From Citrobacter amalonaticus (GTDB taxonomy: Bacteria; Pseudomonadota; Gammaproteobacteria; Enterobacterales; Enterobacteriaceae): 64,000 nucleotides of DNA. Made by a program: the position numbers and the translations under genes. Below are positions 19,873 to 29,541 of the stretch, piece by piece. The first letter of the stretch is position 1; every line of letters begins with the position of its first letter. The notes below the pieces were generated by a model, which was not told the DNA's origin, searched no databases, and saw only the letters and a list, made by a program, of their open reading frames with translations. Location: assembly GCF_002918555.1 (NCBI RefSeq), contig NZ_PQMB01000002.1:783169-847168 (forward strand), read 5' to 3'.

Positions 19873-21789
19873 TTACGGCGTCACGCCATCCGTCATATAT
19901 TTGCCCTGCTTCACCGCATGGCGTCGCCAGAGCAGTAAAACTGACGTTGAGATAGCGGTCCCCATCAGCGCCGCACCAAACCAGCCTGCCGCAGCCAATG
20001 CGCCGCCGTATCCGGCGTCGTGCAGTAAAAAGAGCGAGAAAATACCCGCGCCCGGTGTCGACAGACCAATATTCATCGCCCCGACAATCGCCCCTGTCGC
20101 CATCGACCCCACCACAAAGGAGCCAATCACCCGCAGCGGATCTTCAATTGCCATCGGAATAGCGCCTTCAGTAATCCCCGCCAGACCAAGCAGCCAGGTG
20201 GATTTTCCGGTTTCAATTTCAAACTCTTTAAACAGACGCGGAGAGAACAACGTTGAGGCGGTCACCGTAAAAGCGGAAACCATTTTGACCGAGGCAAAGA
20301 TGGCATAAGGACCATAAACACCGTTCGCCATCGCCCCCAGACAAAAGGCGTAGGCCGCTTTATTAACCGGGCCACCTAAATCAAATGAACACATAAAGCC
20401 GAGGATAGCGCCAAGCAGCAGCGCATTCGCACCGGATAAACCGTTAAGCCATGCCGTCAGGCTGTTGTTGATCCATGCAACCGGTTCGCCGACAACAAAC
20501 AGCATCAGACTCCCGGCGCCCAGCGTGCCTAACACCGGATAGAGATAAAACGACAAAAAACCGTTGAATTTACTGCTGAGTCGCAGGTGATTTTTCACCC
20601 AGCGCATCAGATACCCGGCGATCAGGCCACCCGCTATCGCGCCAAGAAAACCGGCGCCAATCATGTTGGCGGCAAGACCTGCCGCAAAACCAGGGGTAAG
20701 GGCGGGCTTATCGGCCAGAGAATACGCTGTCCAGGCCGCCAGTACAGGCACCATCAAAATACCAAGCATCCCGCCGCCAAGTTTGCGGTACATCCACAGC
20801 CAGGAGTTCTCCTGATCGAAAAGTGGCTGCAACCCGAATATCTGCGCCAGCAATACCGCCACGGCCAGCACCGTCCCCCCCGCGACAATCAGCGGCACGG
20901 CAAAGGAGATGCCGCTCAGCAGAGCCTGTTTTAGCTCCGTCTTAAGCCCTTTATGCTGATGAACATCCTCCTGGCGGGTGCGCTTTTCACTCTGCGGTTC
21001 AAGCGCCAGCGCCTGGCGGATAAGTTGTTCCGCATGGCGAATCGGCTCGGCGACGGGAACCGTCAGCGCCGGGATCCCCGTAAACCGCTCGCTCTCTTTA
21101 ATTGCCACCTCAGCGGCGAAGATACAGGCAGTTGCCGTATTCAATTGTTCCGCCGTTAACCGCCCTTCAATGCCGTTTGCCCCCTGCTTTTCAACATACA
21201 CATTGACGCCCAGCTTCCGGCCGGCCTTCTCCAGATACTCCGCCGCCATATAAGTATGGGCAATACCCGCCGGACAGGCGGTCACACACACTATCGTCGG
21301 GGCGTTGAACGGCGTTGCCACCGTCGGAGAGTGCCAGTTGTCATCGAGCGCCGACATCAGTTCATCAGCGGTCGTTGCCATCAGAACGCGCCTTCGCATC
21401 TCATCATCTGCCAGTCTCGTGGTCAGCGCGGTCAGCAGTTGCATATGGGTGCTGCCCGCCTCCTCCTGGGGGATAGCGAGCAGAAAAATCAATTCGACGG
21501 GTTCCGGACCGTCAACCCCTTCCCAGGTTAACGGCTGGCTGAGCGTCGCAACCGCAAAAGCCGCCTCTTTGACGGCGGATGTTTTCCCGTGCGGTACCGC
21601 CAGCCCCTCCCCTAGCGCAGTGGGGCCGAGGTTTTCACGTGCAAGCACCTCTTCCAGAAAACTATCGAAATCGGCAATTTTACCCAGCGCCGTTAGCCGC
21701 TGCGCTAACGTGCGAATAGCCTCTTCACGGCTGGTAAACCGGGCGTTCAGACACAGCGCGTCGCGGTGGGTTAACGTCGTCAGGTTCAT
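19873..21789 (-). CDS. mngA: PTS 2-O-alpha-mannosyl-D-glycerate transporter, EIIABC
   Basis: MngA imports and phosphorylates mannosylglycerate. It is a fructose-type fusion: EIIA at residues 1-150 with active His67 (AVPHGK), EIIB at about 165-265 with phosphocysteine Cys172 (CVTACPAGIAHTYMA), and EIIC from about 285 with GGTVLAVAVLL, FDLGGPVNKAAYAF and TEGAIPMAIEDPLR. The start is set at the second of two adjacent ATGs (21789; 638 residues), because GAGGATC lies just upstream and overlaps any longer start. E. coli is annotated 16-20 residues longer. It is transcribed away from mngR. Confidence 0.95.
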   Translation of the reverse strand: MNLTTLTHRDALCLNARFTSREEAIRTLAQRLTALGKIADFDSFLEEVLARENLGPTALGEGLAVPHGKTSAVKEAAFAVATLSQPLTWEGVDGPEPVELIFLLAIPQEEAGSTHMQLLTALTTRLADDEMRRRVLMATTADELMSALDDNWHSPTVATPFNAPTIVCVTACPAGIAHTYMAAEYLEKAGRKLGVNVYVEKQGANGIEGRLTAEQLNTATACIFAAEVAIKESERFTGIPALTVPVAEPIRHAEQLIRQALALEPQSEKRTRQEDVHQHKGLKTELKQALLSGISFAVPLIVAGGTVLAVAVLLAQIFGLQPLFDQENSWLWMYRKLGGGMLGILMVPVLAAWTAYSLADKPALTPGFAAGLAANMIGAGFLGAIAGGLIAGYLMRWVKNHLRLSSKFNGFLSFYLYPVLGTLGAGSLMLFVVGEPVAWINNSLTAWLNGLSGANALLLGAILGFMCSFDLGGPVNKAAYAFCLGAMANGVYGPYAIFASVKMVSAFTVTASTLFSPRLFKEFEIETGKSTWLLGLAGITEGAIPMAIEDPLRVIGSFVVGSMATGAIVGAMNIGLSTPGAGIFSLFLLHDAGYGGALAAAGWFGAALMGTAISTSVLLLWRRHAVKQGKYMTDGVTP

Positions 21790-21962
21790 CATGATCCTCA
21801 CACAATGGTGGTTTTATGTGCTAAGGATTGTGCCAGACGAAATAATACATTTATGTGATCATTTTCACTTAAGGATGATAATTTGTATTTAATTTGTATT
21901 GTTTACACCTTAAATTCATCAGGCATAATGGCTGAAGTCGTATTAACCCGATAGAAAAAAGC
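21790..21962. promoter_or_regulatory. mngA-mngR divergent promoter region
   Basis: This 173-bp gap must hold both promoters. An 11-bp direct repeat, ATTTGTATTTA and ATTTGTATTGT (around 21880-21902), is a candidate MngR operator, as GntR/HutC-type repressors bind AT-rich GT-containing half sites. This is inference from position. Confidence 0.45.
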
Positions 21963-22682
21963 ATGAGCCGAAAACCGCTGTACCGACAGATTGCCGACCG
22001 GATCCGTGAACAAATTCAGCGCGGTGAGCTAAAGCCCGGCGACGCCCTGCCGACAGAGTCAGCGCTACAGGCGGCGTTTGAGGTCAGCCGGGTCACCGTG
22101 CGTCAGGCACTCAGACAGCTGACCGAACAGCAGATCATCGAAAGCATTCAGGGCAGCGGCACCTACGTTAAGGAAGAGCGGGTTAATTACGATATTTACC
22201 AATTAACCAGTTTCGATGAAAAGCTGACGGACCGGGGCAGCGACACACACAGCGAAGTGCTGGTTTTCGAAGTCGTTCCGGCAGATGAATTTTTAATAAA
22301 CCAATTACAGCTGGCTGAAGATAGCCGGGTCTGGCACGTTAAGCGGCTGCGTTACATCAAGCAAAAACCGGTCGCGCTGGAAGAGACGTGGATGCCGCTG
22401 GCGCTGTTTCCTGATTTAACCTGGCAGGTAATGGAAAACTCGAAATACCACTTCATCGAAGAGATGAAACAGTGGGTGATTGAGCGCAGTGAGCAGGAAC
22501 TGATCCCTCTCATGCCCACAGAAGAGATGAGCCGTCTGCTTGGTATCCCTCTCACAAAACCTATTCTGGAGAAAGTCTCGCGAGGATTTTTAAAAGGAGG
22601 TCGGGTATTCGAATACAGTCGTAATGCGTTTAATACTGACGATTACAAATTTACATTGATCGCACACAGGAAACAGCGTTAA
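21963..22682 (+). CDS. mngR: GntR-family repressor of the mng genes
   Basis: MngR (FarR) represses mngA-mngB. The 239-residue protein has an N-terminal winged helix (residues 1-70: YRQIADRIREQIQRGELKPG and VSRVTVRQALRQL) and a C-terminal UTRA effector domain (WHVKRLRYIKQKPVALEETW and EYSRNAFNTDDYKFTLIAHR). It matches E. coli MngR closely except near residues 70-100 and at its last residues. It is divergent from mngA. In E. coli K-12 the next gene is sucD; here a 22-kb block intervenes. Confidence 0.95.
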   Translation: MSRKPLYRQIADRIREQIQRGELKPGDALPTESALQAAFEVSRVTVRQALRQLTEQQIIESIQGSGTYVKEERVNYDIYQLTSFDEKLTDRGSDTHSEVLVFEVVPADEFLINQLQLAEDSRVWHVKRLRYIKQKPVALEETWMPLALFPDLTWQVMENSKYHFIEEMKQWVIERSEQELIPLMPTEEMSRLLGIPLTKPILEKVSRGFLKGGRVFEYSRNAFNTDDYKFTLIAHRKQR

Positions 22683-23180
22683 TAAGTATATGCGCACCAG
22701 GTATTATTATAAATTGTTAACTGCTTCACAAATATAAAGATCATTATCTTCGCTGAATTTTCATCGTCTGATTTTAGTTATGATAAACAAATCATCATTG
22801 CATTTATCATTTTATTAACAATAATAAAATGTGTACAGTATCGTTGTCCCTCATTCCGTTACACATCTCACACTTCCACCCTTGCTTTATTTTTTATTTT
22901 CTAAAAATCCGTTCATCAATAAATAAGATTGCGATCACAAAGATGATATTTCATTTATTGACCGATGATATGAAAACCCAAAGCAACATTAATGAATAAT
23001 TTTTAAAGTCATGAAATAAAAGGATTTTAACAAAACATTCGCAGAATGGCAGTTTTGCGAAAGATATTTTGAAAATAGATCAATTGCATCCCCCTCACCT
23101 TCCACAGAAACTCCATGACAATTAAATACCCGACCGCCTGACATGCTCCATATGGGCGGAATATTAAAAACGACATTTAT
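22683..23180. other. AT-rich intergenic region upstream of the glutamate mutase operon
   Basis: About 500 bp without a supportable gene. It is markedly AT-rich compared with the flanking genes and likely holds the glmS promoter. A half-site-like TGCGATCACA (near 22931) could be a weak CRP site, and TTGAAAATAGATCAA (near 23069) is FNR-like but one base too long. I see no cobalamin riboswitch box. Confidence 0.55.
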
Positions 23181-23276
23181 CTCTAAATAATTCGAGTTGC
23201 GGGACGGCGGCAATGCAGGGGCAAGGGTCTGGTAACAAAGCCAACGCATCTGCAACCTGAAGTATGACGAGAATAT
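23181..23276. repeat. ERIC-like element just upstream of glmS
   Basis: The ends CTCTAAATAATTCGAGTTGC and GCAACCTGAAGTATGACGAG match ERIC termini, and AAAGCCAACGCATCTGC matches the ERIC interior. At 96 bp it is a shortened form of the 127-bp element. It ends 35 bp before the glmS start, so it is probably transcribed as part of the leader. Confidence 0.8.
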
Positions 23277-23310
23277 TCATTGTTCACATCAGTCCTGGAG
23301 AGGATTACCC

Positions 23311-23760
23311 ATGAAGAAATCAACACTTGTTATTGGCGTCATTGGTGCTGACTGCCATGCAGTAGGCAATAAAGTTCTGGACCGCGTTTTTACTGCCCAT
23401 GATTTTCGCGTAATCAATCTGGGGGTAATGGTAAGTCAGGATGAATATATTGATGCTGCCATCGAAACCGGTGCTGACGCCATTGTCGTGTCATCCATTT
23501 ATGGACACGGCGATATCGACTGCCTGGGTCTGCGCGAGCGCTGCATTGAGCGCGGCATCGGCGACATTCTTCTTTATGTTGGCGGTAATCTGGTGGTCGG
23601 TAAGCATGACTTTGCCGATATTGAAGCCAAATTCAAAGAGATGGGCTTCAACCGCGTCTTCGCGCCAAGTCACGACCTTGAAGACGTCTGCCAGTTAATG
23701 GCGAACGATATTCGTCAGCGTCACGGTGTTGAACAAAATTGTCTTGAAGAGGCTATCTGA
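23311..23760 (+). CDS. glmS: Glutamate mutase small subunit (B12-binding)
   Basis: The small component of adenosylcobalamin-dependent glutamate mutase, which converts L-glutamate to (2S,3S)-3-methylaspartate. The 149-residue protein has the base-off B12 motif DxHxxG (Asp14-Cys-His16-Ala-Val-Gly19). The rest of the Rossmann-like fold follows, with VSSIYGHGDIDCLGL and YVGGNLVVGK, very like the clostridial MutS protein. An AGAGG site lies upstream. It is not glucosamine-6-phosphate synthase, which shares the symbol. It heads the operon glmS-glmL-glmE-mal and overlaps glmL by one base. Confidence 0.96.
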   Translation: MKKSTLVIGVIGADCHAVGNKVLDRVFTAHDFRVINLGVMVSQDEYIDAAIETGADAIVVSSIYGHGDIDCLGLRERCIERGIGDILLYVGGNLVVGKHDFADIEAKFKEMGFNRVFAPSHDLEDVCQLMANDIRQRHGVEQNCLEEAI

Positions 23761-25148
23761 TGCAAACCGTCTCTGTCGATATCGGCTCGACGTGGACTAA
23801 AGCAGCCCTCTTCTCACTGGAGGGGGATGAGCTGACGCTGGTTAACCACGTTCTGACCCCGACAACAACCCATCATCTGGCTGAAGGTTTTTTTGCCAGC
23901 CTGAACCAGGTGCTGAACGTTGCCGATGCGCGTCCGTTACTTAACCGCGGTGAGGTCACGCTGAAATACTCCTCATCGGCGAAAGGTGGGCTCGCCGTGG
24001 CGGCAATGGGGCTGGTGCCGTCCATCACGCTGGAATCGGCGAAAGTTACCGCTCACTCAGCGGGTGCCAAAATCGCCCAGTTTTACTCGTACAAACTGAA
24101 CCGCCACGATATCCAGGAACTGGAAGCCACGCCGCCGGACATTCTGCTGTTTACGGGCGGCACCGATGGCGGTGAAGAGAGCTACGGCCTGGCCAATGCT
24201 CACGCGCTGGCAGAGTCGTCACTTGATTGTGCGATTATTTACGCCGGAAACCGCGACATTCAGGACGACGTGCAGGCGATTCTCGGTCACAAAGATCTGA
24301 TCACGGTAGATAACATTCTGCCAGATCTTGATCACCCGAATCCCTGGGCCGCCCGCAAAGCCATTTGCGATGTTTTCTTGTCCCGCATTGTGAAAGGAAA
24401 AGGGCTGGACGTTATCGTCGGTGAAACCGGTGAAGAACCCATGCCGACACCGTGGACAGTCTATGAGCTGGTGAAAACCATCAGCGACTACGACAGCGCA
24501 TGGAAAGAGTTCATGCTGATTGATATGGGCGGCGCAACCACCGACGTCTATTCCGCCAGCGCCAACACGCTCTCTCCGGATACGGTGCTGCATGGCGTGC
24601 CGGAACCGTTTGTGAAACGCACCGTGGAAGGCGATCTCGGTATGCGCGTCTCAGCCGTCGTCGTGGGTGAAAGCACCCAGGAGCTGGTGAATGTGGTATT
24701 CGCCCACCAGCCGCAGCGTCAGGACGCGTTTTATCGCTATCTGCATCATCTGGTCGCCCACCCGGATTATTTGCCCGTCAGTGAGGAAGAGAAGTACTTC
24801 GACACCGTCCTGGCCGGACTGTGCGTCGGCTACGCCAGCGAACGTCATGCCGGCACCAAGAAACAGGTTTGCACCTGCGTGGGTAACGTCGATTTGCAGA
24901 TGGGACGCGATCTGACCACCGTCCGCAAAGTCGTCGGTTCCGGCGGATGGCTCTCCCGCGCCAGCCAGTTCGACATCCACAGCTGGCTGAAGTACCGCGA
25001 GCTGGACGACGACGGCAGACGCATTCTCTTACCCTCTCAGTTTGAATATTACCGCGACTCAAAAGGCCTGCTCCCTCTACTGGCAAACGTTGCCAGGCTG
25101 TATCCGCAGGCCGCGGCTCGCACCAGCATTCACTGTTTAACCCTATAA
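23760..25148 (+). CDS. glmL: Glutamate mutase reactivase GlmL/MutL
   Basis: MutL-type proteins are ASKHA ATPases thought to exchange damaged cobalamin out of glutamate mutase. The 462-residue product has the actin-fold phosphate loops DIGSTWTKAALF at residues 7-18 and LIDMGGATTDVYS near the middle, plus LFTGGTDGGEESYGLANAH. It should not be confused with the DNA mismatch-repair MutL, which is unrelated. It lies between the two catalytic subunits, overlapping glmS by one base (TGATG) and ending 18 bp before glmE. Confidence 0.94.
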   Translation: MQTVSVDIGSTWTKAALFSLEGDELTLVNHVLTPTTTHHLAEGFFASLNQVLNVADARPLLNRGEVTLKYSSSAKGGLAVAAMGLVPSITLESAKVTAHSAGAKIAQFYSYKLNRHDIQELEATPPDILLFTGGTDGGEESYGLANAHALAESSLDCAIIYAGNRDIQDDVQAILGHKDLITVDNILPDLDHPNPWAARKAICDVFLSRIVKGKGLDVIVGETGEEPMPTPWTVYELVKTISDYDSAWKEFMLIDMGGATTDVYSASANTLSPDTVLHGVPEPFVKRTVEGDLGMRVSAVVVGESTQELVNVVFAHQPQRQDAFYRYLHHLVAHPDYLPVSEEEKYFDTVLAGLCVGYASERHAGTKKQVCTCVGNVDLQMGRDLTTVRKVVGSGGWLSRASQFDIHSWLKYRELDDDGRRILLPSQFEYYRDSKGLLPLLANVARLYPQAAARTSIHCLTL

Positions 25149-25166
25149 AACCAAAGGCAGCTACGA

Positions 25167-26612
25167 ATGGAACTTCGAAATAAAAAATTAACCCATGACG
25201 AATTCATGACCGAGCGGCGTCAGGTATTGCAGACCTGGCATACCGGCAAGGATGTCGAGAACTTCGAAGATGGCGTGAAGTACCAGCAAACAATCCCTGA
25301 GAAAAAACGCTTTTCTTATGCTCTGCTGAAAGCCGACCAGGAAGGTAAAACGCTCAGCCAGCCGCGAGCGGGCGTGGCGCTGATGGATGAGCACATTGAA
25401 CTGCTCAAAACGCTACAGGAAGAGTGCGATCTGCTGCCCAGTACCATTGATGCCTATACCCGTCTGAACCGTTATGAAGAAGCGGCGGTTGGCATTCAGA
25501 AATCCATCGAAGCGGGAACCTCCAGGCTGAACGGTTTACCTGTGGTAAACCACGGCGTCGCGGCCTGCCGCCGGATGACCGAAGCGCTGGAAAAACCGAT
25601 CCAGGTGCGCCACGGTACGCCAGATGCGCGTCTGCTGGCGGAAATCGCGATGGCCAGCGGCTTTACCAGCTACGAAGGCGGCGGCATCTCCTACAACATT
25701 CCTTACGCCAAACGCGTCACCCTGGAAAAATCGATTCGCGACTGGCAGTACTGCGATCGCCTGATGGGTCTGTATGAAGAGCACGGTATCCGCATTAACC
25801 GTGAACCGTTTGGCCCGCTGACCGGCACCCTGATCCCGCCGTTTATGTCTCACGCGGTGGCGATTATCGAAGGTCTGCTGGCACTGGAACAGGGCGTGAA
25901 GTCCATTACCGTGGGCTATGGTCAGGTGGGTAGCCTGACACAGGATATCGCGGCGATTCAGTCTTTGCGCGAGCTGTCCCACGAATACTTCCAGAACTAC
26001 GGTTTTGATGATTACGAGCTTAGCACCGTCTTCCACCAGTGGATGGGCGGCTTCCCGGAAGACGAATCCAAAGCCTTCGCCATTATCTCCTGGGGCTCGG
26101 CAGTGGCTGGCATGGCTGGCGCAACCAAAGTGATCACCAAAAGTCCGCACGAAGCCTTCGGTATCCCTACCGCGGCAGCCAACCTGCAGGGACTTAAAGC
26201 CTCTCGTCAGATGCTCAATATGGTCCGCGACCAAAAATTCCCGCAGTGCAACGCCGTCGAGCAGGAAGTGGATCTGATTAAGAGCGAAGTCCGCGCCGTG
26301 CTGAATAAAGTGTTCGAACTGGGCAACGGCGATGTCGCCCGTGGCACGGTGCTGGCCTTTGAAGCAGGCGTGCTGGATGTGCCTTTTGCCCCGGCAGCCT
26401 GTAACGCCGGTAAAATTTTGCCGGTCCGCGATAACTTTGGCGCCATCCGCGTTCTGGAGGCCGGTGCGGTTCCATTACCGAAAGATATTCTCGCCCTGCA
26501 CCACGACTATGTGGCCGAGCGCGCGCATTTTGAAGGACGCAAGCCCTCATTCCAGATGGTTGTTGATGACATCAACGCTGTATCCCACAGTCAATTAATA
26601 GGAAGACCATAA
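25167..26612 (+). CDS. glmE: Glutamate mutase large catalytic subunit (MutE)
   Basis: The large subunit of glutamate mutase, a TIM barrel that binds glutamate and, with GlmS, houses adenosylcobalamin for the radical carbon-skeleton rearrangement. The 481 residues agree with the clostridial enzyme (483). Characteristic segments are RHGTPDARLLAEIAMASG, EGGGISYNIPYAK, NREPFGPLTGTLIPP and KSPHEAFGIPTAAANLQ. It overlaps the following mal gene by one base (TAATG), which suggests coupled translation. Confidence 0.96.
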   Translation: MELRNKKLTHDEFMTERRQVLQTWHTGKDVENFEDGVKYQQTIPEKKRFSYALLKADQEGKTLSQPRAGVALMDEHIELLKTLQEECDLLPSTIDAYTRLNRYEEAAVGIQKSIEAGTSRLNGLPVVNHGVAACRRMTEALEKPIQVRHGTPDARLLAEIAMASGFTSYEGGGISYNIPYAKRVTLEKSIRDWQYCDRLMGLYEEHGIRINREPFGPLTGTLIPPFMSHAVAIIEGLLALEQGVKSITVGYGQVGSLTQDIAAIQSLRELSHEYFQNYGFDDYELSTVFHQWMGGFPEDESKAFAIISWGSAVAGMAGATKVITKSPHEAFGIPTAAANLQGLKASRQMLNMVRDQKFPQCNAVEQEVDLIKSEVRAVLNKVFELGNGDVARGTVLAFEAGVLDVPFAPAACNAGKILPVRDNFGAIRVLEAGAVPLPKDILALHHDYVAERAHFEGRKPSFQMVVDDINAVSHSQLIGRP

Positions 26613-27853
26613 TGAAAATTAAACAGGCCCTTTTTACCGCTGGCTACTCCTCATTCTATTTCGACGATCAGCAGGCGATCAAAAACGGCGCGGGTCATGA
26701 CGGATTCATTTATACCGGCGCGCCGGTTACCCCTGGCTTTACCTCTGTGCGTCAGGCGGGAGAGTGCGTCAGCGTACAGCTGATTCTGGAAAACGGTGCG
26801 GTCGCGGTCGGTGACTGTGCCGCCGTACAGTACTCCGGGGCGGGCGGTCGTGACCCGCTGTTCCTCGCCGAACATTTCATTCCGTTCCTTAACGACCACA
26901 TTAAACCGCTGCTGGAAGGCCGCGATGTGGATGCGTTCCTGCCGAACGCCCGCTTCTTCGACAAGCTGCGTATTGAAGGCAATCTGCTGCACACTGCCGT
27001 GCGTTACGGCCTGTCCCAGGCGTTGCTTGATGCTACCGCGCTGGCCACCGGACGTCTGAAAACCGAAGTGGTTTGCGACGAATGGCAGTTACCGTGCGTC
27101 CCGGAAGCCATTCCGTTATTTGGTCAGAGCGGTGACGATCGCTATATCGCCGTTGATAAGATGATCCTCAAAGGCGTTGACGTGCTGCCGCATGCGCTGA
27201 TCAACAACGTCGAAGAGAAGCTGGGGCTGGAAGGGGAAAAACTGCGTGAATATGTGCGCTGGTTGTCCGACCGTATCTTAAGCCTGCGCTCCAGCCCGCG
27301 CTATCACCCGACGCTGCACATCGACGTATACGGCACCATTGGCCTGATTTTCGATATGGATCCGGTGCGCTGCGCCGACTATATCGCCAGCCTGGAAAAA
27401 GAGGCGCAGGGTTTGCCGCTGTACATTGAAGGCCCGGTAGATGCCGGTAATAAACCGGATCAAATCCGCATGTTAACCGCGATCACCAAAGAGCTGACCC
27501 GTCTGGGATCCGGCGTGAAAATTGTCGCTGATGAGTGGTGCAATACCTATCAGGATATCGTGGACTTTACCGATGCCGGTAGCTGCCACATGGTGCAGAT
27601 CAAAACCCCGGATCTCGGTGGCATCCACAACATCGTTGATGCGGTGCTGTACTGCAACAAGCACGGAATGGAAGCCTATCAGGGCGGTACCTGTAACGAA
27701 ACCGAGATCAGCGCGCGTACCTGCGTACACGTGGCGCTCGCCGCACGTCCAATGCGTATGCTGATCAAGCCAGGCATGGGCTTCGACGAAGGTCTTAACA
27801 TCGTGTTTAACGAAATGAACCGCACCATCGCGCTGTTGCAGACTAAGGATTAA
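26612..27853 (+). CDS. mal: Methylaspartate ammonia-lyase (3-methylaspartase)
   Basis: MAL deaminates 3-methylaspartate to mesaconate. The 413 residues equal the C. amalonaticus enzyme whose structure is known. By counting, all its active-site residues are present at the same numbers: Lys331 (VQIKTPD) as base, His194 (LPHA), Gln329, and the Mg ligands Asp238 (HIDVY), Glu273 (YIEGP) and Asp307 (VADEW). It is an enolase-superfamily TIM barrel and acts in the cytosol. It is directly coupled to glmE, giving a two-step glutamate to mesaconate path. Confidence 0.97.
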   Translation: MKIKQALFTAGYSSFYFDDQQAIKNGAGHDGFIYTGAPVTPGFTSVRQAGECVSVQLILENGAVAVGDCAAVQYSGAGGRDPLFLAEHFIPFLNDHIKPLLEGRDVDAFLPNARFFDKLRIEGNLLHTAVRYGLSQALLDATALATGRLKTEVVCDEWQLPCVPEAIPLFGQSGDDRYIAVDKMILKGVDVLPHALINNVEEKLGLEGEKLREYVRWLSDRILSLRSSPRYHPTLHIDVYGTIGLIFDMDPVRCADYIASLEKEAQGLPLYIEGPVDAGNKPDQIRMLTAITKELTRLGSGVKIVADEWCNTYQDIVDFTDAGSCHMVQIKTPDLGGIHNIVDAVLYCNKHGMEAYQGGTCNETEISARTCVHVALAARPMRMLIKPGMGFDEGLNIVFNEMNRTIALLQTKD

Positions 27854-27856
27854 GAG

Positions 27857-29227
27857 ATGGCTCGTACATTTAAGATCTTATCGCCAACGGCTATCCTGGG
27901 TTATGGCTTCCCGGAAGAGAGTTTTCGTAAAGCCATGGAAGAGTCACCGGATCTTATTGCAGTTGACGCAGGTTCATCCGATCCCGGCCCCCATTACCTG
28001 GGGGCAGGTAAACCCTTCACCGATCGGGCGGGAGTGAAACGCGATCTGCGCTATATGATAGTGGCAGGCGTTAAGCACAACATTCCGGTGGTGATTGGCA
28101 CCGCCGGAGGCTCCGGTGCCGCACCGCACCTGGAGTGGTGTCGCCAGATAGTCCTCGAGATTGCCCAGGAAGAGAAGCTGTCATTCTCAATGGCGCTGAT
28201 CCCCTCTGACGTCGATAAAGAGATCGTTCATCAGGCGCTGGATAACGGGAAAATCACCGCACTGGATTTTGTCCCGGCGCTGACCCACGAGGCCATCGAA
28301 GAGAGTACCTACATCGTTGCGCAGATGGGCATCGAACCTTTCCAGCGTGCGCTGGAAGCCGGTGCTCAGGTGGTGCTGGGGGGACGCGCGTACGATCCCG
28401 CCTGCTTCGCGGCACTTCCCATTATGCAGGGGTTTGATGAAGGTCTGGCCCTGCACTGCGGCAAGATCCTGGAGTGCGCGGCCATTGCCGCCACGCCGGG
28501 GTCCGGTTCCGACTGCGCGATGGGGATCATCGACGACAACGGCTTTACGCTCAAGACGTTCAATCCGAAGCGTAAGTTCACCGAAACCTCTGCTGCGGCG
28601 CACACGCTGTATGAGAAGTCCGATCCCTACTTCCTGCCGGGACCGGGCGGCGTACTGAATCTGAAAGAGTGCAGTTTCAAGGCGGTAAACGAAGGCGAAG
28701 TCTACGTCAGCGGTTCCCGTCACGAAGCGACGCCGTACGCACTGAAGCTGGAAGGGGCACGTCAGGTAGGCTTCCGCTGCCTGACTATCGCCGGCACTCG
28801 CGACCCGATCATGATTGCCGGGATCGATAACATTCTCGAAGACGTCCAGGCCAGCGTAAAGCGTAATCTCTCGCTGAATGACGACAGCATCCGCATGACG
28901 TTCCACCTGTACGGGAAGAACGGCGTCATGGGCAACCATGAGCCGATGCAGACAGCCGGACACGAACTGGGCATTTTGCTGGATGTGGTTGCACCAACGC
29001 AGGATATCGCCAACAGCGTCTGTTCGCTGGTGCGCTCTACCCTGCTGCACTATGGCTATGAAAACCGGATTGCAACAGCGGGCAACCTCGCCTTCCCGTT
29101 CTCGCCTTCCGATATTCAAAGCGGCCCGGTGTATGAATTCTCAATCTACCATCTGATTGAAGCGAGCGACGCGCTGCGTTTTGATTTCCACATCGAGCAG
29201 GTGACGCCAGAAGGAGTTCAGGCATGA
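27857..29227 (+). CDS. DUF1446 / AtuA-like protein
   Basis: A 456-residue protein of the acyclic-terpene-utilisation AtuA-like family (DUF1446); no reaction is established for it to my knowledge. The N-terminus has DAGSSDPGPHYLGAGKPF and VIGTAGGSGAAPHLEW, typical of the family, with GGRAYDPACFAALP in the middle. It starts 3 bp after mal and overlaps the DUF4387 gene by 4 bp, so it belongs to the glutamate mutase operon. The pathway still needs steps beyond mesaconate, so a role on mesaconate, citramalate or a CoA ester is plausible inference. Confidence 0.85.
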   Translation: MARTFKILSPTAILGYGFPEESFRKAMEESPDLIAVDAGSSDPGPHYLGAGKPFTDRAGVKRDLRYMIVAGVKHNIPVVIGTAGGSGAAPHLEWCRQIVLEIAQEEKLSFSMALIPSDVDKEIVHQALDNGKITALDFVPALTHEAIEESTYIVAQMGIEPFQRALEAGAQVVLGGRAYDPACFAALPIMQGFDEGLALHCGKILECAAIAATPGSGSDCAMGIIDDNGFTLKTFNPKRKFTETSAAAHTLYEKSDPYFLPGPGGVLNLKECSFKAVNEGEVYVSGSRHEATPYALKLEGARQVGFRCLTIAGTRDPIMIAGIDNILEDVQASVKRNLSLNDDSIRMTFHLYGKNGVMGNHEPMQTAGHELGILLDVVAPTQDIANSVCSLVRSTLLHYGYENRIATAGNLAFPFSPSDIQSGPVYEFSIYHLIEASDALRFDFHIEQVTPEGVQA

Positions 29228-29541
29228 AACACTCTATTTGCTCACTGGCGCAGGTGATTCGTTCCAAAAACGCCGGACCGTATGAACTGGTTTTAGATAT
29301 TTTATTTAAAACCCGGGAAGACTATCAGCGGGTAAAAGCCTCGGAGCAATTAACGCCGCAGCTTATTGCCAGCTTGTATAACGTTAAGCCTGACTTTATT
29401 CATCGTATTGTCTGGTTCGACCCGGCAAATGCGGTAAAAATTGTCATGCCCCGCGATATTATTTCCGGCAACGTTGGTGATAATGATGTTTATGGCGCGC
29501 AGCAGCATGCGCCGTTATTAAATATTGAGTTCGATCTGTAG
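29224..29541 (+). CDS. DUF4387 small protein
   Basis: A 105-residue protein of the DUF4387 family, which commonly follows DUF1446 genes and may be its small subunit. It opens with SLAQVIRSKNAGPYELVLDI and contains VWFDPANAVKIVMPRD. It has no signal peptide, so it is likely cytosolic. The 4-bp overlap with the DUF1446 gene supports a complex of the two. It closes the first segment of the operon; an ERIC-like element follows. Confidence 0.85.
   Translation: MKHSICSLAQVIRSKNAGPYELVLDILFKTREDYQRVKASEQLTPQLIASLYNVKPDFIHRIVWFDPANAVKIVMPRDIISGNVGDNDVYGAQQHAPLLNIEFDL

Noticed and set aside
23067-23083. FNR site before glmS (TTGAAAATAGATCAA)
   Set aside because: The two half sites are one base too far apart and one half is imperfect.
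22989-23255. 88-residue minus-strand open frame upstream of glmS
   Set aside because: It overlaps the ERIC-like element and AT-rich spacer, has no recognisable similarity and no convincing ribosome site.
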